Assembly: GCA_002841605.1 (NCBI GenBank)
Contig: PHAF01000114.1
Location: forward strand, 1-5,921
Length of the DNA stretch: 5,921 bases
Source: Firmicutes bacterium HGW-Firmicutes-10
GTDB taxonomy: Bacteria > Bacillota_I > Bacilli_A > Erysipelotrichales > Erysipelotrichaceae
Direction: 5' to 3'
In this document: one piece after another, positions 1-5,917 of the stretch
Layout: every line of letters begins with the position of its first letter
Position numbering within the stretch: the first letter of the stretch is position 1
The notes under the pieces: generated by a model
Databases searched by the model: none
What the model saw: only the letters and a program-made list of their open reading frames with translations
What the model was told of the DNA's origin: nothing
Program-made: the position numbers and the translations under genes

Positions 1-2
1 CT

Positions 3-85
3 TGGTGCACCAGACGGGACTCGAACCCGTACGGTTGCCCACACGCCCCTCAAGCGTGCGCGTCTGCCAATTTCGCCACTGGTGC
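3..85 (-). tRNA. tRNA-Leu (anticodon GAG)
   Basis: The reverse complement folds as a class II tRNA of 83 nt with encoded CCA (5-3). The acceptor stem pairs GCACCAG (85-79) with CTGGTGC, followed by discriminator A. The D arm has the leucine-type run GCGAAATTGGCAGAC. The anticodon stem CACGC/GCGTG encloses loop TTGAGGG, giving anticodon GAG (positions 51-49), which reads CUC/CUU. The variable arm is longer than in class I tRNAs, as expected for leucine. The T arm is ACGGG-TTCGAGT-CCCGT. It is the last tRNA of the visible cluster; only two bases remain to the left edge, so whether further tRNAs follow cannot be seen. Confidence 0.95.
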
Positions 86-98
86 ACGGGGTTGTTTT

Positions 99-174
99 TG
101 GCGCGACCGATAGGAATTGAACCTATGACCTAGCGCTTAGGAGGCGCTCGCTCTATCCCCTGAGCTACGGCCGC
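99..174 (-). tRNA. tRNA-Arg (anticodon CCU)
   Basis: This is a 76-nt class I cloverleaf with encoded CCA at 101-99. The acceptor GCGGCCG pairs with CGGTCGC (one G-T pair), and the discriminator is G. The D stem is GCTC/GAGC, the anticodon stem AGCGC/GCGCT with loop CTCCTAA giving anticodon CCU (141-139) for codon AGG, and the T arm is ATAGG-TTCAATT-CCTAT. It lies 3 nt after tRNA-Pro and 13 nt before tRNA-Leu, so all three are probably processed from one transcript. Confidence 0.95.
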
Positions 175-177
175 ATC

Positions 178-254
178 TGGTCGGAACGACGCGATTTGAA
201 CGCGCGACCCCTACCACCCCAAGGTAGTGCACTACCAAGCTGTGCTACGTCCCG
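178..254 (-). tRNA. tRNA-Pro (anticodon GGG)
   Basis: This is a 77-nt cloverleaf with encoded CCA at 180-178. The acceptor CGGGACG pairs with CGTTCCG with one G-T pair, and the discriminator is A. The C at position 1 is typical of proline tRNAs. The anticodon stem CTACC/GGTAG encloses loop TTGGGGT, giving anticodon GGG (220-218), which reads CCC/CCU. The T arm is GCGCG-TTCAAAT-CGCGT. It is the first gene of the leftward cluster, and a promoter lies directly upstream. Confidence 0.95.
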
Positions 255-265
255 ATGCAAAAGGT

Positions 266-294
266 ATTATACAATATAAAACGACACTTGAAAA
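266..294 (-). promoter_or_regulatory. Promoter of the tRNA Pro-Arg-Leu cluster
   Basis: On the minus strand a perfect -10 box TATAAT (271-266) is preceded by TTTTCA (294-289, 4 of 6 matches to TTGACA) with a 17-nt spacer. The start point would fall near 259, leaving a leader of about 5 nt before mature tRNA-Pro. The match is by eye. The -10 box is convincing; the -35 box is weaker. Confidence 0.65.
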
Positions 295-299
295 TACAT

Positions 300-328
300 T
301 TGCGAAACAAATAGGGCTATGATACACT
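300..328 (+). promoter_or_regulatory. Likely sigma-A promoter of glmS
   Basis: TTGCGA (300-305) and TACACT (323-328) each match 4 of 6 consensus bases and are separated by 17 nt. A TGA triplet at 320-322 supplies an extended -10 TGN element. Transcription would start near 335, about 43 nt before the ribozyme cleavage site. A competing -10 reading is TATGAT (318-323), which has no good -35 at the right distance. The promoter is back-to-back with the tRNA promoter; the two -35 boxes are only 5 nt apart. Confidence 0.5.
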
Positions 329-374
329 AAATTAGTAAAAGGGGGGATGTCTTAAACAACTGAAAACTGAATCA

Positions 375-490
375 CAAGCGCCAGACAATATGTGACGAGG
401 AAAGAGGAGTATCGAAATTTCGGCGGATGCCTCTTCGGCAGCGGATGTCGTCAAACGGGAGTCAAATAAACAACATTGCCCGTCAATCCG
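375..490 (+). ncRNA. glmS ribozyme (GlcN6P-activated self-cleaving riboswitch)
   Basis: The leader carries the recognisable glmS ribozyme core: GCGCCAGA from 378, GTGACGAGG at 392-400, ATCGAAATTTCGGCGGATG at 411-429 and CCTC at 430-433. Cleavage is expected between A377 and G378. Supporting helices by eye are a P2.1-like AAGAGG (402-407)/CCTCTT (430-435), a palindrome CGAAATTTCG (413-422), and a P4-like domain of CGGAT (442-446)/ATCCG (486-490) enclosing ACGGG (455-459)/CCCGT (479-483). P1 appears reduced to ACA/TGT (385-387/391-393), and a P3 arm is not evident. In known members, glucosamine-6-phosphate acts as coenzyme for cleavage, which destabilises the glmS mRNA and gives feedback control of the enzyme encoded directly downstream. 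The outer boundaries are approximate. Confidence 0.93.
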
Positions 491-496
491 AACTTG

Positions 497-502
497 AAAG
501 GA
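497..502 (+). promoter_or_regulatory. Ribosome binding site of glmS
   Basis: AAAGGA lies 11 nt before the ATG at 514 and just after the last ribozyme helix. It supports the 514 start over the in-frame ATGs at 427 and 445, which sit inside conserved ribozyme RNA and have no such site at a suitable distance. Confidence 0.65.
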
Positions 503-513
503 TCATAATCAAT

Positions 514-2340
514 ATGTGTGGAATAGTCGGCTACATCGGTAAAAACGCTGCAGTAGATATTTTAATAGCGGGTTTATCGAAACTGGAATACCGCGGATAC
601 GACTCCGTTGGCATTTCACTTTTTCAAAACAGTAAAATTACAACTCAAAAATCCAAAGGTCGAATCGATGATATGGTTAAAAAGATCGATCTGAGTCAAT
701 TTAAATCAGCTCATACCGGTATCGGTCATACGCGATGGGCAACCCATGGCGAACCATCGGACATCAATTCGCACCCTCACGGAACTCCGCGAATCACCTT
801 GGTTCACAATGGTATCATCGAGAATTACATGCAAGTCAAAGAGCGCATGATTCGCAAAGGCTATACTTTTGAATCAGAAACAGATACTGAAGCCTTGGCT
901 AAATGCTTAGACTATTATTATGTCCAGAAACAGAATCCGATACTGGCTATCAAAAAAGTACTTGAAAAAATCCGAGGATCCTATGCCTTGGGCATGATGT
1001 TTGCCGATCATCCGGACGCCATCTATGCGGTGCGTCATGACAGTCCGTTAATCATCGGCTTAGGCGAAGATGAAAATTTCATTGCCTCCGATATGACCGC
1101 ATTGCTGCGCTATACCCGTCGCTATTATCTTTTAGAACATGATGAAATTGCGATCGTAAAGAAAAATCACGTCATCATCCTCAATGTGGACGGTGAAGAA
1201 ATCCATAAAGAAGTCCAGGTTGCGGACTGGGACGAACAAACGGCTGAAAAGGGCGGTTACCCGCACTTTATGATCAAGGAAATCCATGAGCAACCGGAAG
1301 CCTTTATGAAAACATTGCGCGTACGTCGCAGTGGTAACGGTTTTGATTTCAGCGCTGAAAAAATCAGCGATGAGTTCCTCAAAGATCTAAACAAGATTCA
1401 CATGATTGCCTGTGGTACAGCCATGCACTCCGGCATCATTGCCAAATATCTGTTTGAGCGATTCGCACGCATCAACGTCGAAGTCGATGTTGCATCAGAA
1501 TTCCGCTATCGCAATCCAGTACTTCATAAAGATGACTTGGTATTGATCATTTCTCAATCCGGCGAGACCGCTGATTCCTTGGCTGCCCTACGCTTAGCGA
1601 AAGCACAAGGCGTCAAGACACTTGCGATCGTCAACGTTAACGGATCATCGATTGCCCGGGAAGCCGATGTCGTACTGATGACTCATGCCGGCATCGAAAT
1701 CGCCGTAGCATCGACCAAAGCCTACTTCGTTCAAGTAGGACTGCTAAGTGCTCTGGCCCTTCATATGGCTAAAGTTAAAGGTGTGATGACACAAGAAGAT
1801 TACGAAATCAAAGTCAGTGAATTATTATCGGTTGAACATTTGATCAAGCCCCTGCTTGAACAAGCAGAACATGTCAAATATCTGGCCTCGCAGTATGTCA
1901 ACGCTAAAAACCTGTTTTTCATCGGACGCGGTTTAGATTATGCGGTATCGATGGAAGCATCGCTGAAACTCAAAGAAATCAGTTATGTTCACAGTGAGGC
2001 CTATCCGGGCGGTGAACTCAAGCACGGAACGATCTCATTGATCACGGATGATGTTCCGGTCATCGCTCTGACGACCCAAAGCGACTTACTGGAAAAAACA
2101 GTAAGTAATGTCAAGGAAGTCAAAGCCCGTGGCGCAAGAGTATTGTTGCTTAAAAAAGAAGACATGAACGTTGCCGAGGATGTTGCGGATCATGTAGTCA
2201 ATCTGCCATCGCTCAGTGATTGGCTGATGCCCTTTACCAGCGTTATCATCATGCAATTGTTTGCCTATTACAGTGCTGTGCTTCGTGGTTGTGATGTTGA
2301 TAAACCTCGCAATCTGGCCAAGTCTGTTACAGTCGAATAA
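514..2340 (+). CDS. glmS: Glutamine--fructose-6-phosphate aminotransferase (isomerizing), GlmS
   Basis: This cytoplasmic enzyme makes glucosamine-6-phosphate from fructose-6-phosphate and glutamine, the first committed step of UDP-GlcNAc and hence peptidoglycan synthesis. The 608-residue length is normal for the family. The N-terminal class II glutaminase domain (about 1-220) begins MCGIVGYIG, with Cys2 as nucleophile after Met removal, and carries HTRWATHG (72-79) and HNG (98-100). Two SIS sugar-isomerase domains follow: CGT at 300-302, SQSGET at 347-352 and STKAY at 400-404 in the first, then GRG at 471-473 and KLKEIS at 485-490 in the second. E488, H504 and K603 match the known isomerase-site residues, and the C-terminus PRNLAKSVTVE is canonical. 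The start at 514 is required to expose Cys2; upstream in-frame codons from 427 are ribozyme sequence. Expression is probably feedback-controlled by the upstream ribozyme. The gene appears intact and monocistronic, ending at a strong terminator. Confidence 0.98.
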   Translation: MCGIVGYIGKNAAVDILIAGLSKLEYRGYDSVGISLFQNSKITTQKSKGRIDDMVKKIDLSQFKSAHTGIGHTRWATHGEPSDINSHPHGTPRITLVHNGIIENYMQVKERMIRKGYTFESETDTEALAKCLDYYYVQKQNPILAIKKVLEKIRGSYALGMMFADHPDAIYAVRHDSPLIIGLGEDENFIASDMTALLRYTRRYYLLEHDEIAIVKKNHVIILNVDGEEIHKEVQVADWDEQTAEKGGYPHFMIKEIHEQPEAFMKTLRVRRSGNGFDFSAEKISDEFLKDLNKIHMIACGTAMHSGIIAKYLFERFARINVEVDVASEFRYRNPVLHKDDLVLIISQSGETADSLAALRLAKAQGVKTLAIVNVNGSSIAREADVVLMTHAGIEIAVASTKAYFVQVGLLSALALHMAKVKGVMTQEDYEIKVSELLSVEHLIKPLLEQAEHVKYLASQYVNAKNLFFIGRGLDYAVSMEASLKLKEISYVHSEAYPGGELKHGTISLITDDVPVIALTTQSDLLEKTVSNVKEVKARGARVLLLKKEDMNVAEDVADHVVNLPSLSDWLMPFTSVIIMQLFAYYSAVLRGCDVDKPRNLAKSVTVE

Positions 2341-2346
2341 AAAAAT

Positions 2347-2381
2347 ACACCTTCTCAAGCTGAGAAGGTGTTCTTATTTTT
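2347..2381. terminator. Bidirectional intrinsic terminator between glmS and the MFS gene
   Basis: An 11-bp perfect stem, ACACCTTCTCA (2347-2357) with TGAGAAGGTGT (2361-2371), has a 3-nt loop. On the plus strand it is followed by the T-rich run TTCTTATTTTT ending at 2381 and begins 7 nt after the glmS stop. On the minus strand it is followed by A then seven Ts (2345-2339), so it can also end the leftward ECF/MFS operon. The stop codon of the MFS gene (2357-2355) lies inside the stem. Confidence 0.92.
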
Positions 2382-3518
2382 GAATATCCGGTAAAGAAGA
2401 AATGTTCCAATGACCAAGCCAATCGTACATACAAGGACATTGAGCATAAAACCTCCGAATCGAAATACGGTTGGCGCAAGTCCGTTAGCCGCAACATTGG
2501 TCATCGACATTACAAAGCTCAAAATCGTCAGAAATCCTGCGGTCTGACCTTTTAGTATACCCGTGGCCAGCGGGAACAATAATCCCCAAATCAAATCGAA
2601 TGCCAAACCAAACATAAACCCTACCAAGAAAATTGTCGGTTCATAATTGAACAAAGTCAGTGCCATAAATACAGCTGAGAACACAGCTCCCCACAATCCC
2701 ATACGACGCTTACCAAATTTATCACTGAAGAGCATGATACCGATACCAGCACCCAATGAGCCTAAAGCAATCATACTATATAAGGATGCAATACTTTGAG
2801 GTGTTTGGCCCAACTGATTTAAATGAATACTGAGATAATTGAAGTAAAAAATCGAAGGGATCGAGAAAAGGGCAACCACAGCCATCATCATGACCGCTTT
2901 TGAATTTTTGAATATCGAAATCAGACTGTTATGATGAATGGACTCATGTTGCGAACGCACATCCGGCATCAGAAACGCCAACCCAGTACAAATACTCATT
3001 GCAATCATGACACCAAGATATAACGTTTGAAACCCAAAGTTGATCGCCAACGTTGTTGCGACAAGCGGCGAAATCAGGATTGCCATTGCAAATGCGATTT
3101 TATGCAAACCGCTGACAAACCCGTATTTTTGAGGTTTGACCAAAATAGACAGATACGATGGGCTTATACTGATCAAAGCAAAGAAACCGATGCCAAGAAT
3201 CGTTCTGCCTAAAATAAACCCCCAAGGATTTGACCAAACAAATACAAATGCACTGCCAATCACAAATAAAAACGAACTGAAAATCAGGATTCGTTTATTC
3301 CCCATTTTGTCTGCCATGATTCCTAAAAACGGCACAAAAAGACCGGATAATGCGTATCCTAGATTCAGTAAGGTCACATTGCTTTGTTCGACCTGATAAA
3401 TCGATGCAATCAGCGGAGCCATCGGCATGACCATGCTCATCTCAAAGGTTATAACCAATTGAATGGCCATCAGCACGCCGATGGCCACGATATTCATCTT
3501 CTCATTTCTCATACTCAC
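2355..3518 (-). CDS. Major facilitator superfamily (MFS) permease, substrate unknown
   Basis: This is a membrane secondary transporter of up to 387 residues, the usual length for a 12-helix MFS carrier. It consists almost entirely of hydrophobic segments, with a hydrophilic central loop around residues 187-207 between two six-helix halves. Motif A is clear after the second helix (GIMADKMGNKR, 66-76), and its relic appears in the second half as SDKFGKRR (265-272). The family exchanges small solutes by uniport, symport or antiport; nothing here names the substrate. The 5' end overlaps the upstream ATPase gene, so it is probably translated in the same operon. The start is uncertain: GTG at 3518 (17-bp overlap), ATG at 3512, or ATG at 3497, which follows the upstream TGA by 4 nt. 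None has a strong ribosome binding site, which fits translational coupling. The largest extent is given. The last codons (NTFSA and stop) are encoded by the terminator hairpin. Confidence 0.88.
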   Translation of the reverse strand: MSMRNEKMNIVAIGVLMAIQLVITFEMSMVMPMAPLIASIYQVEQSNVTLLNLGYALSGLFVPFLGIMADKMGNKRILIFSSFLFVIGSAFVFVWSNPWGFILGRTILGIGFFALISISPSYLSILVKPQKYGFVSGLHKIAFAMAILISPLVATTLAINFGFQTLYLGVMIAMSICTGLAFLMPDVRSQHESIHHNSLISIFKNSKAVMMMAVVALFSIPSIFYFNYLSIHLNQLGQTPQSIASLYSMIALGSLGAGIGIMLFSDKFGKRRMGLWGAVFSAVFMALTLFNYEPTIFLVGFMFGLAFDLIWGLLFPLATGILKGQTAGFLTILSFVMSMTNVAANGLAPTVFRFGGFMLNVLVCTIGLVIGTFLLYRIFKNKNTFSA

Positions 3519-4302
3519 TTACAAAATCAACAATGTTGATAATGTTCCTCTTCATATCTAAGCGATTCGCCAGTTGAGCAACGACGGGTTGTTTTAACGC
3601 TGCTCTTTCCAATAATTCGAAATCCCAGAAGATCTCACGTTTGTTAGCATCTCCAACGACTTTCTTATCCGCCATTACAATAATGCGATCAAAGTTTTCA
3701 ATCACAAATTCCATATCATGGGATATCGTAATGACTGTTTTGCCCATCTGATGCAATTGCTCAATGATTTCCTTTTGATACATCAAACCCAACAAGTCCT
3801 GACCAGCGGTCGGCTCATCCAATATTACCACATCCACATCCATTGCGACAACCGAAGCAATCGTAACAAACTTACGAATGCTAAATGGCAAATCATATGG
3901 ATTGGTCTGAAGTTCATCCGCAAGATGACACATTTGTGCGGCCGCCATGACCCGACGTTCTATTTCCGCTTTGTCCATCTTCAGATATTTCAAAGAATAA
4001 GCGATTTCCGCATACACGGTCTGATTAAAAATCTGATCCCCGGGATTTTGAAAAACATACCCCACCTTCTTTGAAAGAGTGGCGGTCGTTTTCTTTGAGG
4101 ATTCTTCCCCAAATACCATTATCTTGCCACTTTTTGGCCGAAGCAAACCATTCATCATCTTTACAGTCGTGGTTTTTCCGGCACCATTTTGACCAATGAT
4201 CGCCACTTTCTCTCCGACTGATATATTCAACGAAACATCATCCACCGCCACAAAACCGTTATCATACGCAAAGGTCACATGTTCAAATCGGATCGCATCC
4301 AT
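3502..4302 (-). CDS. ECF transporter ATPase with degenerate signature motif (EcfA/CbiO family)
   Basis: This is the second of two adjacent ATPases expected to form the nucleotide-binding heterodimer of an ECF importer on the cytoplasmic face of the membrane. In the 266-residue protein, Walker A is GQNGAGKT (37-44), the Q-loop is FQNPGDQ with Q85, Walker B is VVILDEP (158-164) with catalytic E163, and the switch histidine is H195 (ISHD). The signature normally written LSGGQ reads LPFSI (138-142), followed by RKFVTIASVVAMD. The reading frame is intact around it, so this is not a frameshift. The site that pairs this signature with the partner's Walker A is therefore probably catalytically weak, while the opposite site is complete. 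The ATG at 4302 shares its A with the TGA of the upstream ATPase (TGATG), the likely coupled start; a GTG at 4305 is possible. The C-terminal tail after about residue 220 is typical in length for EcfA proteins. Confidence 0.9.
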   Translation of the reverse strand: MDAIRFEHVTFAYDNGFVAVDDVSLNISVGEKVAIIGQNGAGKTTTVKMMNGLLRPKSGKIMVFGEESSKKTTATLSKKVGYVFQNPGDQIFNQTVYAEIAYSLKYLKMDKAEIERRVMAAAQMCHLADELQTNPYDLPFSIRKFVTIASVVAMDVDVVILDEPTAGQDLLGLMYQKEIIEQLHQMGKTVITISHDMEFVIENFDRIIVMADKKVVGDANKREIFWDFELLERAALKQPVVAQLANRLDMKRNIINIVDFVSEYEK

Positions 4303-5150
4303 CACTCGCCCCTGCCTTTCAACTGCTTAACAGCTTCATCCAGTGTTGTTGGGATTTTTTCAAAATCAAGCTTGCCAAGCTCTCGAAGCTTCAAAGCGAG
4401 CAGAGCAACTTGAGGAAGATTGTTTCCCGTTTCAAGTAACATCGGATCGGAAAATACTTCATTTGCGCTGGCATCCTTAACGATATGTTTATCGTTGATC
4501 ACAAGAATGCGATCGGCATACTCGGCAACCCAATCCACCTTATGTTCCACCAGGATGATGGTTTTTTTTCTTTCTTTCAATAAACGAATCGTTTCAAACA
4601 CTTCTTCCGTACCTTGTGGATCTAGTTGGGAGGTTGGTTCATCAATGATCAAAATCTCAGGATCCATTACAAGCACGGAAGCCAAAGCGACACGCTGACT
4701 TTGTCCGCCGGAAAGTTGCATCGGGTGTTTGGATCGCAAGTGATCGATATTGAGCTGAATGAGCATTTCTTCAACTCTGCGAATGATCTCACTTCGCTCT
4801 ACCCCAAGATTTTCTAGTCCATACGCCACTTCTTCAAATACGGTTTGCTTGACCCCGCTGACCTGCACAAACGGATTTTGAAATACAAATCCGATATGAA
4901 GAGCAATATCGCCAATCGACATCTCGTTGATATCCAACCCGTTGAGTAATACCTGACCGCTCATCGTACCGGTATGAAAAGTCGGTATCAATCCGCGAAT
5001 AATCGAACAAAGCGTTGTTTTCCCAACGCCGTTTCGCCCGACCAAAGCCACAAACTCCCCTTTTTCAATAGAAAAAGAGATATTTTCAAGAATGGTTTCT
5101 TTTGCCAGTTGATATTTGAACGAAACATCCTTCAATTCTAAAACAGCCAT
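4302..5150 (-). CDS. ECF transporter ATPase, canonical (EcfA/CbiO family)
   Basis: This is the ATPase subunit that hydrolyses ATP to drive an ECF importer, in complex with the neighbouring EcfT and the second ATPase. The 282-residue protein has a complete set of ABC motifs: Walker A GRNGVGKT (38-45), Q-loop FQNPFVQ with Q91, signature LSGGQ (146-150) followed by SQRVALASVL, Walker B ILIIDEP (166-172) with E171, and switch H203 (VEHK). The C-terminal extension beyond about residue 225 is usual for the family. The start is placed at ATG 5150 because GGAGG lies 8 nt upstream and translation then begins MAVLELKDVSF, a normal EcfA start. An upstream in-frame ATG at 5165 would add MEDIF, encoded by the binding site itself. 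The gene overlaps the end of the T-component gene by 13 bp, and its TGA overlaps the next ATG. Confidence 0.93.
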   Translation of the reverse strand: MAVLELKDVSFKYQLAKETILENISFSIEKGEFVALVGRNGVGKTTLCSIIRGLIPTFHTGTMSGQVLLNGLDINEMSIGDIALHIGFVFQNPFVQVSGVKQTVFEEVAYGLENLGVERSEIIRRVEEMLIQLNIDHLRSKHPMQLSGGQSQRVALASVLVMDPEILIIDEPTSQLDPQGTEEVFETIRLLKERKKTIILVEHKVDWVAEYADRILVINDKHIVKDASANEVFSDPMLLETGNNLPQVALLALKLRELGKLDFEKIPTTLDEAVKQLKGRGE

Positions 5151-5902
5151 AAATATATCCTCCATCCCAACAACGCAATACTTATCAGTATAAATCCGAT
5201 AGATAGAATACGGTCGATAGCGCGAGATTGAATGTCTTTTAGAAATGTTTTCTCAATACTTGCCGAAAATCCGCGAACTTCCAAAGTGATTGCCCGTTCT
5301 TCCAACTCACTGATCGAAGATATGATCAGTGGACCCAGCGACGGAAAAAAGGCTCGAACCCGTAAGTACATGTTGCCCTCAGTTTCAATCCCGCGCGCTT
5401 GTTGCGCTTGCATGATCACTTTACTGCGCTTGACCATATCCGGAATCATTTGTAATGTTGATAGCACGATATAACTGACCACATGACTCACTTTTCTCTG
5501 TTGAAGGCTGATCATCAGATCCTCAACTTCCGTTGTTTCAAAAAAGAGTAAAACGACAGCAGCCATTACGACCAAAACAGACGTTTGATTCAGTCCATCA
5601 ATCAAACCTTGTATTCGAATGATTACAAACTGCCATTGAAACAATATTTGTGAATCCGATTTGTCGAGCATGATTTTAAACAAAAATACAAAAATCACGA
5701 AAAGCAGTAGCGCACCGATAAACTTCTTTATAAAACCAATGAAATTTCCGGAAAAAAGCGCTAAAACCAAAGTCAGCGGAACCATGACGAGATATCCGAA
5801 TTTCCAGTCATACACGATGGCAAGTATGATTGCACAAAACAAAAACACCAGTTTCGTCAGTGGATATAATTTGCTTAGCGGTCCTTTTTTTCGATCAAGC
5901 AT
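5138..5902 (-). CDS. ecfT: ECF transporter transmembrane (T) component, EcfT/CbiQ family
   Basis: This is the membrane scaffold that couples ATP hydrolysis by the two ATPases to movement of a substrate-binding S component. It has 254 residues, within the family's normal range. Hydrophobic helices lie at about 16-32, 36-52, 60-78, 103-122 and 233-252. A polar cytoplasmic region between them holds the two hallmark coupling motifs, AQQARGIE (A169-R170-G171) and LEVRGFS (V209-R210-G211), whose arginines contact the ATPases in known ECF structures. The start at ATG 5902 has AAGGAG 9 nt upstream and gives MLDRKKGPLSKLYPLTKLV, a typical short charged lead-in. The end overlaps the canonical ATPase gene by 13 bp. 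No S component is visible in the window; the operon probably extends past the right edge. Confidence 0.92.
   Translation of the reverse strand: MLDRKKGPLSKLYPLTKLVFLFCAIILAIVYDWKFGYLVMVPLTLVLALFSGNFIGFIKKFIGALLLFVIFVFLFKIMLDKSDSQILFQWQFVIIRIQGLIDGLNQTSVLVVMAAVVLLFFETTEVEDLMISLQQRKVSHVVSYIVLSTLQMIPDMVKRSKVIMQAQQARGIETEGNMYLRVRAFFPSLGPLIISSISELEERAITLEVRGFSASIEKTFLKDIQSRAIDRILSIGFILISIALLGWRIYLWLF
5159..5163 (-). promoter_or_regulatory. Ribosome binding site of the canonical ATPase gene
   Basis: GGAGG on the minus strand sits 8 nt before the ATG at 5150 and inside the last codons of the upstream T-component gene. It decides the start at 5150 rather than 5165. Confidence 0.8.
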
Positions 5903-5911
5903 ATAATGATT

Positions 5912-5917
5912 CTCCTT
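5912..5917 (-). promoter_or_regulatory. Ribosome binding site of ecfT
   Basis: AAGGAG on the minus strand, 9 nt before the ATG at 5902, is a strong Shine-Dalgarno match. A TAA at 5918-5916 overlaps it and could be the stop of an upstream gene, but too little sequence remains to judge. Confidence 0.8.

Noticed and set aside
86..98. Possible terminator or leader between tRNA-Arg and tRNA-Leu because of a T-run.
   Set aside because: On the transcribed minus strand the run is A-rich, not T-rich, and no hairpin precedes it; it is a short spacer.
340..355. A G-rich Shine-Dalgarno-like run followed by ATG TCT TAA, a two-codon open frame in the glmS leader.
   Set aside because: It is too short to recognise as a leader peptide; the ribozyme already explains regulation, and no attenuator structure is seen here.
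427..513. N-terminal extension of GlmS from ATG 427 (or ATG 445).
   Set aside because: It lies in conserved glmS ribozyme sequence, has no suitable binding site, and would mask the catalytic Cys2 exposed by the 514 start.
2086..2358. Minus-strand open frame of 90 codons inside the end of glmS.
   Set aside because: It is antisense to a conserved gene, ends in no recognisable protein and overlaps the terminator; it is a shadow frame.
3830..3920. Frameshift or pseudogene explanation for the odd signature motif in the second ATPase.
   Set aside because: The frame is continuous through the motif, with well-conserved residues on both sides (Walker B, D-loop and switch His).
3027..4074. Plus-strand open frames of 61, 86 and 118 codons opposite the MFS and ATPase genes.
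   Set aside because: They are antisense to clear protein families, with compositions rich in Cys, His and Arg typical of shadow translations and no binding site or operon context.
4420..5906. Plus-strand open frames of 92, 63, 80 and 81 codons opposite the canonical ATPase and ecfT.
   Set aside because: They are shadows of the real minus-strand genes and resemble no recognisable family.
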